Assembly: GCA_949746915.1 (NCBI GenBank)
Contig: CATKEA010000125.1
Span: 1 to 9,377 of the forward strand
Reading direction: 5' to 3'
DNA from: an uncultured Bacilli bacterium
GTDB lineage: Bacteria; Bacillota_I; Bacilli_A; RF39; UBA660
DNA length: 9,377 nt
The stretch's first letter is position 1. Each line of letters opens with the position of its first letter. The translations under genes were made by a program, and so were the position numbers. Below are positions 1 through 6,252 of the stretch, piece by piece. The notes under the pieces were generated by a model that was given only the letters and a program-made list of their open reading frames with translations, was not told the DNA's origin and searched no databases.

Positions 1-510
1 TTAATGACTGCTTTTGCAGGAGAAAGCCAAGCAAGAAATAAATATACTTACTATGCATCACAAGCAAAAAAAGATGGATATGAGCAATTAGCAGCTATTT
101 TTCAAGAAACAGCAGATAATGAAAAAGAACATGCTAAATTATGGTTCAAATATTTAAATGGTGGAAGCGTGCCTTCAACTGAACAAAATTTAAAAGATGC
201 AGCAGCTGGAGAAAATTATGAATGGACTGATATGTATGCTAAATTTGCAACAGAAGCAAAAGAAGAAGGATTCAACGAACTTGCATACTTATTTGATGCT
301 GTAGCTAAAATTGAAAAAGAACACGAAGAAAGATATTTGACTTTACTTAAAAATATCGAAGATAAAGCAATATTTGAGAAAAAAGAAGAAAAAATTTGGA
401 TTTGTAGAAATTGTGGACATGTTTATGTTGGAACTAAAGCTCTTGAAGTTTGTCCAGTATGTAAACATCCACAAAGTTTTATGGAAGTTAAAGCAGATAA
501 TTACAAATAA
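1..510 (+). CDS. Rubrerythrin, 5'-truncated by window edge
   Basis: Rubrerythrin is a cytoplasmic non-haem diiron peroxidase that reduces hydrogen peroxide to water in anaerobes, with electrons passing through its rubredoxin domain. The reading frame is open from base 1 and the ATG at position 4 is internal: the family normally has about a dozen more residues before this point, ending in a Leu-(Met/Thr)-Ala-Phe-Ala-Gly-Glu stretch. Counting from the first window codon, the ferritin-like four-helix domain carries the expected ligands: Glu8 (AFAGES), Glu41-x-x-His44, Glu71 and Glu74 (GENYE), and Glu105-x-x-His108. A C-terminal rubredoxin-like domain follows, with Cys135-x-x-Cys138 and Cys151-x-x-Cys154 as the iron-sulphur (FeS4) ligands. 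The gene ends in TAA and an intrinsic terminator follows at once, so it is not co-transcribed with the next gene. The family call is very secure; the true start lies outside the window. Confidence 0.97.
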   Translation, partial: LMTAFAGESQARNKYTYYASQAKKDGYEQLAAIFQETADNEKEHAKLWFKYLNGGSVPSTEQNLKDAAAGENYEWTDMYAKFATEAKEEGFNELAYLFDAVAKIEKEHEERYLTLLKNIEDKAIFEKKEEKIWICRNCGHVYVGTKALEVCPVCKHPQSFMEVKADNYK

Positions 511-514
511 GAAG

Positions 515-539
515 ATAAGTGCTAGTCACTTATTTTTTT
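515..539 (+). terminator. Rho-independent terminator of the rubrerythrin gene
   Basis: ATAAGTG (515-521) pairs perfectly with CACTTAT (527-533) around a 5-nt loop, and a run of seven T (533-539) follows. It begins 5 nt after the stop codon. Confidence 0.88.
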
Positions 540-675
540 GTAAAAAAATAAAGATTTATGAATAAAATATTATATGTATTTGGTAATACCAAATACTACC
601 AACAAACGATTTTTATATCACAATCCCTTTATCTGATAAGGCGAATTAGCCATCGACTAATAAGTGTCTACAGAT
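540..675. other. Non-coding stretch with palindrome and possible structured RNA
   Basis: No convincing gene lies here. Positions 576-596 are a perfect inverted repeat with 10-bp arms and a one-base centre. From about 607 to 660 the base composition is clearly richer in G and C than the surroundings and several pairings are possible: CGAT (607-610) with ATCG (652-655), a hairpin built on CCTTTATC/GATAAGG (about 626-641), and GGC/GCC (640-651) in competition with it. The promoter of the next gene lies downstream of all this, so the block is not a 5' leader of that gene. It could be a small RNA of either polarity, an operator region or a decayed remnant. I could not match it to a riboswitch class I know, including the c-di-AMP, purine, fluoride and c-di-GMP types. 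Confidence 0.4.
576..596. repeat. Perfect 10-bp inverted repeat (operator-like)
   Basis: GTATTTGGTA and TACCAAATAC are exact reverse complements separated by one A. The one-base centre makes an RNA hairpin unlikely to form fully, so a dimeric DNA-binding protein site is a better guess. It sits about 80 bp upstream of the -35 of the 3D-protein promoter and about 40 bp after the rubrerythrin terminator. Confidence 0.5.
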
Positions 676-704
676 TTGCAAAATGATTATAATTATGCTA
701 TAAT
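676..704 (+). promoter_or_regulatory. Sigma-A-type promoter of the 3D-domain gene
   Basis: The -35 is TTGCAA (676-681), the spacer is 17 nt and the -10 is TATAAT (699-704) with an extended TGC just upstream (696-698). Transcription would begin near 711, leaving a leader of about 19 nt that carries the GAGAGGG ribosome binding site. The layout TTGCAAAA-N10-TATGCTATAAT is shared exactly with the promoter at 1620. Confidence 0.8.
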
Positions 705-729
705 TTAAATTGTCCGAAAGAGAGGGAAC

Positions 730-1464
730 ATGAAAAAAATTAATTATTATACATTTATTATGTGCACATTTGTTGTTTTAGCTTTATCTATTTCTATTGT
801 AAATATAGCAAATGAAAGTATGAAAATAACAAGGGGGTCAAAAAGTGTAGATAATAATAATTTATCAAAATTTCTTCAAAGTAGCATATTCCAAACAGCA
901 GCATTAGTTGAAGAAATTAAGATAGAATATTCCAAACAGACTGAAGAGATAAAGGGGACAAAAAAAGAAGAAGTAAATAATCAGAAAATAGAAGAAAAGC
1001 AACCTGAGAAAAAACAAGAAGTTGTTGAAAAAAAGGAAGAAATTAAGAAAGAAGAAACAAAGCCAGTAATAAGCAACAAAGATAATTATTCCGCTATAGA
1101 TACAAATGGACATAATGTTTTAGAATCATATACAGGAACAATAAGTTATTATGGACCAGATTGTAGTGGATGTAGTGGTAGAACAGCTTCAGGATACAAA
1201 ATATCAAGTCAGATAACAACATATAAAGATAATACATATGGTAACTTAAGAATTGTAGCAGGAGATTATAAATACCCATTTGGTACTATTGTAAGATTCA
1301 CATATCAAAGCGGACAAACAGAATTAGCAATATTACTAGATAGAGGTGGTGTTGGTATAGGAAAAAAATTTCAATTTGACTTACTTGTATCTAGTGAGAA
1401 AGAGTCTTACCAAAGAGGAATAAGTAGAAATACTAAAATAGAAATTTTAAGACAAGGCTATTAA
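730..1464 (+). CDS. Membrane-anchored 3D-domain cell-wall protein
   Basis: This is probably an extracytoplasmic peptidoglycan-acting protein of the 3D (three-aspartate) family, a double-psi beta-barrel fold related to lytic transglycosylases (MltA, RlpA, YocH/YabE). Residues 7-27 are hydrophobic after a short basic N-terminus and look like a signal anchor; no lipobox is evident. Residues 62-113 form a Lys/Glu-rich low-complexity arm that could span the wall. The C-terminal domain (about 134-244) begins with Y-T-G-T-I-S-Y-Y-G and holds the three aspartates Asp179 (AGD), Asp204 (LLDRGG) and Asp217 (FQFDLL), plus the PFGT turn at 183-186. A Cys145-x-x-Cys148 pair near the start of the domain is unusual. 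No LysM or SH3 binding domain is present. The start has GAGAGGG 5-10 nt upstream. It is monocistronic, with its own promoter and terminator. The domain call is fairly secure; enzymatic activity is inference. Confidence 0.82.
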   Translation: MKKINYYTFIMCTFVVLALSISIVNIANESMKITRGSKSVDNNNLSKFLQSSIFQTAALVEEIKIEYSKQTEEIKGTKKEEVNNQKIEEKQPEKKQEVVEKKEEIKKEETKPVISNKDNYSAIDTNGHNVLESYTGTISYYGPDCSGCSGRTASGYKISSQITTYKDNTYGNLRIVAGDYKYPFGTIVRFTYQSGQTELAILLDRGGVGIGKKFQFDLLVSSEKESYQRGISRNTKIEILRQGY

Positions 1465-1469
1465 CAATT

Positions 1470-1491
1470 AAAGACTGAAAAGTCTTTTTTT
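1470..1491 (+). terminator. Rho-independent terminator after the 3D gene
   Basis: AAAGACT (1470-1476) and AGTCTTT (1481-1487) form a perfect 7-bp stem closed by a GAAA tetraloop, with T-run 1485-1491. It begins 6 nt after the stop codon. Confidence 0.88.
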
Positions 1492-1619
1492 CTATATCAA
1501 ATATGATACTAATAAAACTAGTTGAATGATTAATTTAAAATTATACTAACTTAAAAATAAAATAAACTTTGATTTTAGTTTAAATATAATATGCGAATTG
1601 TAAAAAATGTCAAAAAAGC

Positions 1620-1653
1620 TTGCAAAAGCAAAGCTGATATGCTATAATATAGC
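1620..1653 (+). promoter_or_regulatory. Promoter of the acidic repeat protein gene
   Basis: The -35 is TTGCAA (1620-1625), the spacer is 17 nt and the -10 is TATAAT (1643-1648), extended by TGC (1640-1642). Two small palindromes overlap the elements: TTGC-AAAA-GCAA (1620-1631) on the -35 and GCTATA-A-TATAGC (1641-1653) on the -10; either could be an operator or chance in AT-rich DNA. The leader is about 30 nt and ends in GAGGGGG about 8 nt before the ATG. The rest of 1492-1619 is AT-rich and holds only a weaker -10-like TATAAT at 1585-1590. Confidence 0.78.
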
Positions 1654-1683
1654 ACGTAATCAAAAAAAGAGGGGGATATATAT

Positions 1684-3120
1684 ATGAAAAAACGTAGTTC
1701 ACATTGGCAAGAGTTAATAAATCCAAAAAAAGATTTAGATGAAGTTATTACCTCAGAAGAAACAGAACAAGAGCTAGAAGAAGCAACTGGTACTGAAGAA
1801 ATAGTAGTAGAAAATAGTTCTAATTTTGATGAAGAAGTAATTGAACTTGTAGATCCAGAATCTGTAGAATTACCTTCAGCAGAATATATGGTTTATGAAG
1901 ATAATTCTGATGAAGTAATTGAAGATGAAACAATTGAAGAAGAAAAAGAAGAATCAACTATTCCTGAAGAAAAAGCAGAAATAGTAGTAGAAAATAGTTC
2001 TAGTTATGATGAAGAAGTAATTGAACTTGTAGATTCAGAATCTGTAGAATTACCTTCAGCAGAATATGTAGTTTATGAAAATAATTCTGATGAAGATATT
2101 GATGTTGAAGAAGTTAATGATGATGAAACAGAACTATCTGAGATTGTTTTAGATAATTTAAGTGATGAAGCAGTTGAAGAAATAATTTCTGTTGAACAAG
2201 ATACTAATGAAACAGAACTATCTGGGATTGCTTCAGATGAAGAAAGTATAGAAGTAGAAGATGAAATAGTACCAGGGGTAACACTTGAAAGTTTGCTTGC
2301 AGATGAAGATTTAAATGATACTTTAGAAGAAATAGAATCTGTACCAAGTGAAGAAGATTTAATAGAAGAAACTAAAGAAAACCAAGAAGAAATAAATACT
2401 TCAAAAGAAAAGAAAGAATCAATCTTTACAAAAGGATTTAATATACTAAAAAAAGTAGTAACTACAATAACTAAGGCAGCAGTTTTACCATTTATGGGAA
2501 TTGGATACTTCATTGCCCATCCTGTTAAAAGTACAAAGAATATTTTTAATACTATTATTCATCCAGTTGCAACTTACCATAATTTAAAAAATGGGAATAA
2601 TAGTACCAATAATAATAGTGAAGTAAACCTAGATGATTTAACAGCCGAAGAATTAGAAGAATACTATGATAAAAATTATGAGTATACAGAATTAAGTCTA
2701 ATAGAAGGAGAAGACATTGTTAAAGATCCTGAAGTTGTTGAAGAAGAATATTCTAAATCAACAAATCAAGAAGAAAAAACAACTGGAAATAAATCTTCAT
2801 TATATGAAGTTAATAAAACTATCAAAGAATTAACACCATTAGCTAATATTGATTCTGACAAAATTATAGACTTAGAAGATGATGCTATTGAAGTAATTTC
2901 TGATAGACCATTACAAAATGAAAATAATTCAGACTATATTTTAGACAGAGATAATGATAAATTTACAAACATGCCTATTGATGCATCTAATATAAGTGTA
3001 AATAATGGATCATTAAAATTATATGAAACAGCAGAAAATATGCTTGCTACTAATAATAGTTCAACATATGAAAATATAGAAGAAAAACCATATGTAAAGA
3101 CAAAATTAAGTTATCTGTAA
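1684..3120 (+). CDS. Highly acidic repeat protein, possible membrane-associated segment, function unknown
   Basis: I do not recognise a family. The 478-residue product has three parts. Residues 1-240 are extremely Glu/Asp-rich and probably disordered. They contain a 39-residue block (39-77) repeated at 99-137, and a shorter repeat starting at 148 and 176. Residues 241-303 are different: a basic start (KEKKESIFTKGFNILKK), then a mostly apolar stretch (about 258-278, with Pro269 and several Gly), then two copies of an (I)-His-Pro-Val motif 14 residues apart (His279 and His293). This part could be a membrane-binding hairpin or single span. Residues 304-478 are acidic and Asn/Ser-rich with no visible fold. 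There is no N-terminal signal sequence, so it would be cytoplasmic or anchored through its middle. Start: GAGGGGG about 8 nt before the ATG. It has its own promoter and a terminator. A scaffold or cell-envelope organiser is a guess only. Confidence 0.85.
   Translation: MKKRSSHWQELINPKKDLDEVITSEETEQELEEATGTEEIVVENSSNFDEEVIELVDPESVELPSAEYMVYEDNSDEVIEDETIEEEKEESTIPEEKAEIVVENSSSYDEEVIELVDSESVELPSAEYVVYENNSDEDIDVEEVNDDETELSEIVLDNLSDEAVEEIISVEQDTNETELSGIASDEESIEVEDEIVPGVTLESLLADEDLNDTLEEIESVPSEEDLIEETKENQEEINTSKEKKESIFTKGFNILKKVVTTITKAAVLPFMGIGYFIAHPVKSTKNIFNTIIHPVATYHNLKNGNNSTNNNSEVNLDDLTAEELEEYYDKNYEYTELSLIEGEDIVKDPEVVEEEYSKSTNQEEKTTGNKSSLYEVNKTIKELTPLANIDSDKIIDLEDDAIEVISDRPLQNENNSDYILDRDNDKFTNMPIDASNISVNNGSLKLYETAENMLATNNSSTYENIEEKPYVKTKLSYL
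1798..2094 (+). repeat. Duplicated 117-bp coding block (39 codons), 180-bp period
   Basis: Bases 1798-1914 and 1978-2094 are direct repeats exactly 180 bp apart, differing at 6 of 117 positions. The changes are Asn to Ser, Phe to Tyr, Pro to Ser, Met to Val (two bases) and Asp to Asn; none is silent. The 63 bp between the copies encode Glu-rich sequence. Confidence 0.95.
2125..2238 (+). repeat. Short 30-bp direct repeat, 84-bp period, within the acidic gene
   Basis: Bases 2125-2154 and 2209-2238 match at 27 of 30 positions (E-T-E-L-S-x-I core). The three differences again all change the amino acid (Glu/Gly, Val/Ala, Leu/Ser). Confidence 0.85.
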
Positions 3121-3129
3121 AATATAGTT

Positions 3130-3153
3130 AAGAGGAAGAGCATTCCTCTTTTT
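3130..3153 (+). terminator. Rho-independent terminator after the acidic protein gene
   Basis: AAGAGGAA (3130-3137) pairs perfectly with TTCCTCTT (3143-3150) around a 5-nt loop, followed by T through 3153. The T-run is short (5), so some read-through into the next gene is possible. Confidence 0.82.
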
Positions 3154-3156
3154 CTA

Positions 3157-3170
3157 TGCTATACTATAAT
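3157..3170 (+). promoter_or_regulatory. Possible -10 elements upstream of the 204-residue ORF
   Basis: TGC-TATACT (3157-3165) and TATAAT (3165-3170) overlap here. No good -35 lies 16-18 nt upstream. Either -10 would start transcription at or past the AAGGAG ribosome binding site (3171-3176), leaving almost no leader. The downstream gene may instead rely on read-through of the preceding terminator. Confidence 0.3.
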
Positions 3171-3185
3171 AAGGAGTGATAATTT

Positions 3186-3800
3186 ATGAGAGAAAACATA
3201 TTAATTTTTAATGTTGATGATATTGTTGTTGGAGAAATATCTTCAAAAAAATATGTGTGTCAACAAATTCAAAGTGGTAAATACAGAATTTTAAAAAATG
3301 GTGATATTGCATCAACTAAAAAAGCAAAAAACAATGGGCTATATATAAAGAATATAAAACCATGTCGTTATTATCAAGATACTTTGCCAGATAAAGTAAC
3401 AGAAAAAGAATTGAAAGAACTTCAAGATAAACTAGACTCTAAAGACTATGAAGAAAAACATGATATTAGAAATATTTATCTTAGAGGAATAGCAGGAGTA
3501 TGTCGATATATTGAAGTTGCAAGTAGCAATGGACTATTTAAAAAAGTTAAGTACAATAATAGATTAGTAAATATTCCAGTTAATCATAATTGTGATGTAG
3601 AGATTTTTGGTTTAGATGAAGAAGTTCCATTAATAGACATTGTTAGAGAACAAACGATGAAGCCAATAATGACTATTAGTGAAATAAGTGAAGAAGTAAG
3701 AGAGTATGAACTAGCAAATAGGATTGAAAAAGAGCAAGATGAACAAGTAAAAGAAAAAACTAAGAATAAATCATTATTAAATATCTTATTTAGAAAATAG
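3186..3800 (+). CDS. Hypothetical protein, 204 residues
   Basis: I recognise no family. The start is supported by AAGGAG (3171-3176), 9 nt before the ATG. The product has no signal peptide or membrane span and looks cytoplasmic. Residues 1-60 alternate short hydrophobic stretches with Lys/Gly turns, suggesting beta strands. Residues 72-92 are helical and charged. Residues 95-155 (R-N-I-Y-L-R-G-I-A-G-V onwards) look like a second compact mixed domain. Residues 163-195 are a Glu/Lys-rich helix or coiled coil, and the protein ends in a small basic-hydrophobic tail (SLLNILFRK). Cysteines at 25, 60, 106 and 136 form no metal motif. It is followed 49 bp later by tex with no obvious terminator between, so the two may be co-transcribed. 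It lies directly behind the acidic protein gene, which could hint at a shared role. Confidence 0.8.
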   Translation: MRENILIFNVDDIVVGEISSKKYVCQQIQSGKYRILKNGDIASTKKAKNNGLYIKNIKPCRYYQDTLPDKVTEKELKELQDKLDSKDYEEKHDIRNIYLRGIAGVCRYIEVASSNGLFKKVKYNNRLVNIPVNHNCDVEIFGLDEEVPLIDIVREQTMKPIMTISEISEEVREYELANRIEKEQDEQVKEKTKNKSLLNILFRK

Positions 3801-3801
3801 C

Positions 3802-3830
3802 TTTACGTAAGTAAAAAGACTTGATACAAT
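3802..3830 (+). promoter_or_regulatory. Weak promoter candidate for tex
   Basis: TTTACG (3802-3807), a 17-nt spacer and TACAAT (3825-3830) give a passable sigma-A pattern. Transcription would start near 3837, inside the AGGAGG site (3836-3841), which argues against it as the only promoter. Confidence 0.25.
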
Positions 3831-3849
3831 TATGTAGGAGGAATTTACT

Positions 3850-5994
3850 ATGAATAGCATGATAATTGAAGAAATAAGTAAAAATTTAAATATTTCCATA
3901 AAACAAGTAGAAACAGTATTAAAACTATTAGAAGAAGGAAATACAATCCCATTCATTGCACGTTATCGTAAAGAAATGACTGGAGCATTAGATGAAGAAA
4001 TAATTAGAAGTATTAATGAAGTATATGAATACCAAGTTAATTTATTAAAAAGAAAAGAAGATGTTATTAGATTAATAGATGAAAAAAATTTATTAACAGA
4101 AGAACTAAAGACAAGTATTATGAAATGTCAAAAGCTAGTGGAAGTAGAAGATTTATATCGTCCATATAAAGAAAAAAAGAAAACAAAAGCAACAGAAGCT
4201 ATCAAAAATGGATTAGAACCACTTGCTAAAATGATTATGTCTTTTAATATAAAAACATCTTTAGAAGAAGTAGCTAAAAAATTTATAAATGAGCAAGTAA
4301 AAACAACAGAAGATGCTATAACAGGAGCTAAATATATCATTGCTGAATGGATTAGTGATAATGCTAGTTATCGAAAAGAAATTAGACGTATGGTGTATCG
4401 TGATGGCATAATTGTTAGTAAATTAAAAAAGAATGCTGTTGATGAAAAGAAAACTTATGAGATGTACTATGATTATAATGAAAATGTTAAAAGCATCAAG
4501 CCTCATAGAGTACTAGCTCTAAATAGAGGAGAAAAAGAAGGAATACTATCAGTTTCTATTGACATAAACATGGATATAATAGAAGCCTATCTTTCTAAAA
4601 AAGTTATCAAAGATGAAACCAATCAATTAGCATCAGTTGTTAAAGAGGCTATCAAAGATAGTATAAAACGTCTTATTTATCCATCCATAGAAAGAGAAAT
4701 AAGAAGTGATTTAAAAGAAACAGGAGAAGAAGTAGCAATTGATAATTTCTCTAAAAATGTTGAAAAACTACTTTTAACGCCACCAATTAAAGAAAAAGTT
4801 GTATTAGGTTTCGATCCTGCTTTTAGAACTGGATGCAAATTAGCTGTTTTAGACAAAACAGGAAAACCATTAGAAATAGCTGTTATTTATCCAACAGAAC
4901 CACACAATAAAATAGAAGAATCAAAACAGAAAGTTTTAGAGCTAATAGATAAATATCAAATTGATATAATTGCTATTGGAAATGGAACTGCATCAAGAGA
5001 AAGTGAAGCTTTTATAGCCGATGTTATTAAAGAATCAAAAAGAAAAGTAGAATACATAATTGTTAGTGAAGCAGGAGCGTCAGTATATTCAGCATCAAAA
5101 CTAGCAATAGAAGAATTTCCAGATTTAACTGTTGAAAAAAGAAGTGCCATAAGTATTGGAAGAAGACTTCAAGACTCACTATCAGAATTAGTTAAAATAG
5201 ATCCAAAAAGTATCGGAGTAGGACTATATCAACATGATGTAACACCTAAGAAATTAGATGAGTCACTTGATTTTGTCGTAACAAAGGCAGTTAACCAAGT
5301 TGGAGTAAATATCAACACAGCATCATGGTCATTACTAAAATATGTGTCTGGTATGAATAAAAAAGCAATTGATTCTATAATTGAGTATCGAAATAAATAT
5401 GGAAAGATTGTCTCTCGTGATGAGTTATCTAAAGTAAAAGGAATAACTCCTAAAGTATTTGAACAATCAATTGGATTTATGAGAATAATAGATGGTACTA
5501 ATCCTTTAGATAAAACATCTATTCATCCAGAAAAATATCAAGAAGTAGAAAAACTTTTGGAAAAATTAAATCTAACAAAAGAAGATATTGGAACAGAAAA
5601 ACTAAAAAAAGTTTTAGATGATATAAATCAAGAAAGTTTAGATATAGATATTGATAAATATACTTTAGAAGATATTATAGCAGCTTTAAAGACTCCAAAT
5701 CGTGATCCTCGTGATTCTATGCCAAAGCCACTTTTAAAAAGTGATGTTTTAAATATAGAAGATTTACATGTTGGAGATAAATTACAAGGAACAGTCAGAA
5801 ATGTTGTTGATTTTGGAGTATTTATTGATATTGGATTACATAATGATGGTTTAGCACATATTTCTAAACTAACGAAAAATTATATTAAACATCCATCAGA
5901 AATTTTAGCAGTTGGAGATATAGTAGATTGTTATGTTATTGATATTAAGAAAGATGTTGAAAAAGTATCTTTAAGTTTAATTAAAAATGATTAA
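3850..5994 (+). CDS. tex: Tex family transcription accessory protein (S1 RNA-binding)
   Basis: Tex is a conserved cytoplasmic nucleic-acid-binding protein linked to transcription and to expression of particular genes; its exact biochemistry is not settled. At 714 residues it has the usual length. The N-terminal helical region carries the family signature N-T-I-P-F-I-A-R-Y-R-K-E followed by T-G-A-L-D-E (about 32-50). A YqgF/RuvC-like domain starts near 317 (V-V-L-G-F-D-P-A-F-R-T-G). Tandem helix-hairpin-helix motifs lie at about 481-545 (V-G-V-N-I-N-T-A-S, then K-V-K-G-I-T-P). A C-terminal S1 domain spans about 641-711 (V-D-F-G-V-F-I-D-I-G then D-G-L-A-H-I-S). AGGAGG sits 8 nt before the ATG; an in-frame ATG at 3859 is a less likely start. 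A terminator follows about 85 bp after the stop, so transcription ends before nrdD. Confidence 0.97.
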   Translation: MNSMIIEEISKNLNISIKQVETVLKLLEEGNTIPFIARYRKEMTGALDEEIIRSINEVYEYQVNLLKRKEDVIRLIDEKNLLTEELKTSIMKCQKLVEVEDLYRPYKEKKKTKATEAIKNGLEPLAKMIMSFNIKTSLEEVAKKFINEQVKTTEDAITGAKYIIAEWISDNASYRKEIRRMVYRDGIIVSKLKKNAVDEKKTYEMYYDYNENVKSIKPHRVLALNRGEKEGILSVSIDINMDIIEAYLSKKVIKDETNQLASVVKEAIKDSIKRLIYPSIEREIRSDLKETGEEVAIDNFSKNVEKLLLTPPIKEKVVLGFDPAFRTGCKLAVLDKTGKPLEIAVIYPTEPHNKIEESKQKVLELIDKYQIDIIAIGNGTASRESEAFIADVIKESKRKVEYIIVSEAGASVYSASKLAIEEFPDLTVEKRSAISIGRRLQDSLSELVKIDPKSIGVGLYQHDVTPKKLDESLDFVVTKAVNQVGVNINTASWSLLKYVSGMNKKAIDSIIEYRNKYGKIVSRDELSKVKGITPKVFEQSIGFMRIIDGTNPLDKTSIHPEKYQEVEKLLEKLNLTKEDIGTEKLKKVLDDINQESLDIDIDKYTLEDIIAALKTPNRDPRDSMPKPLLKSDVLNIEDLHVGDKLQGTVRNVVDFGVFIDIGLHNDGLAHISKLTKNYIKHPSEILAVGDIVDCYVIDIKKDVEKVSLSLIKND

Positions 5995-6025
5995 TTATTT
6001 TATCTCATATCTGTTATTGACATAG

Positions 6026-6062
6026 AATTTAAAAACTATCTTACGTAAAGTGTTTTTAAATT
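6026..6062. repeat. AT-rich inverted repeat between tex and its terminator
   Basis: AATTTAAAAAC (6026-6036) and GTTTTTAAATT (6052-6062) are exact reverse complements. The 15-nt interior contains TTACGTAA (6041-6048), itself a palindrome. No T-run follows, so this is not an ordinary terminator; it may protect the tex mRNA 3' end or be chance in AT-rich DNA. Confidence 0.5.
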
Positions 6063-6078
6063 ATACAATAAATAAAGG

Positions 6079-6125
6079 ATATTATGTTTATATATAACAA
6101 ATATTATAAACATAATATTTTTTTT
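6079..6125 (+). terminator. Strong rho-independent terminator downstream of tex
   Basis: ATATTATGTTTATA (6079-6092) and TATAAACATAATAT (6105-6118) form a perfect 14-bp stem with a 12-nt loop, followed by an unbroken T-run 6118-6125. The stem is nearly all A-T, but the length and T-run make termination likely. It separates tex from the nrdD operon. Confidence 0.75.
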
Positions 6126-6151
6126 CTTTACAAAAAGCAAAAAAAATACAA

Positions 6152-6180
6152 TTGACAAACTTATGTTTGTAAGATAGTAT
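6152..6180 (+). promoter_or_regulatory. Promoter of the nrdD operon with embedded palindromic operator
   Basis: TTGACA (6152-6157, consensus -35), a 17-nt spacer and TAGTAT (6175-6180) form a strong sigma-A promoter with a leader of about 65 nt. The palindrome ACAAAC-TTAT-GTTTGT (6155-6170, 6/6 arms) overlaps the -35 and fills most of the spacer, so a bound repressor would block the promoter. It does not match the NrdR box (ACACwATATATwGTGT). It is a relaxed match to the Firmicutes LexA pattern (GAAC-N4-GTTC with both outer G/C replaced by A/T), so SOS control is possible but unproven. Confidence 0.75.
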
Positions 6181-6252
6181 TAAATCAAAGAAAAGAAAAT
6201 TGGCATAAATGTAATCTTAGAATGACTATATATAAAGAAAAAATAATAGGCG

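Noticed and set aside
374..565. 63-codon open frame overlapping the rubrerythrin 3' end
   Set aside because: It overlaps the conserved rubredoxin domain in another frame and runs through the terminator.
607..675. c-di-AMP (ydaO) riboswitch ahead of the 3D protein, a common pairing in Bacillota
   Set aside because: The conserved G-rich core motifs are absent and the promoter lies downstream of the block.
687..701. PerR-like box (TTATAAT-N-ATTATAA) in the 3D promoter
   Set aside because: About 12 of 15 positions match, but the right half-site is poor and such matches are common at this AT content.
2073..2513. 146-codon Ser-rich open frame on the minus strand inside the acidic gene
   Set aside because: It is the antisense shadow of Glu/Asp-rich codons and has no ribosome binding site or family resemblance.
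3801..3818. CTTTAC-GTAA-GTAAAAAG as a terminator between the 204-residue ORF and tex
   Set aside because: The stem is short and mismatched, and no T-run follows.
3801..6050. CTTTACGTAAG at 3801-3811 and its reverse complement CTTACGTAAAG at 6040-6050, flanking tex like terminal inverted repeats
   Set aside because: The 11-mer is AT-rich and centred on a palindrome, so chance matches in 9 kb are expected. No transposase or target duplication is present and tex is a core gene.
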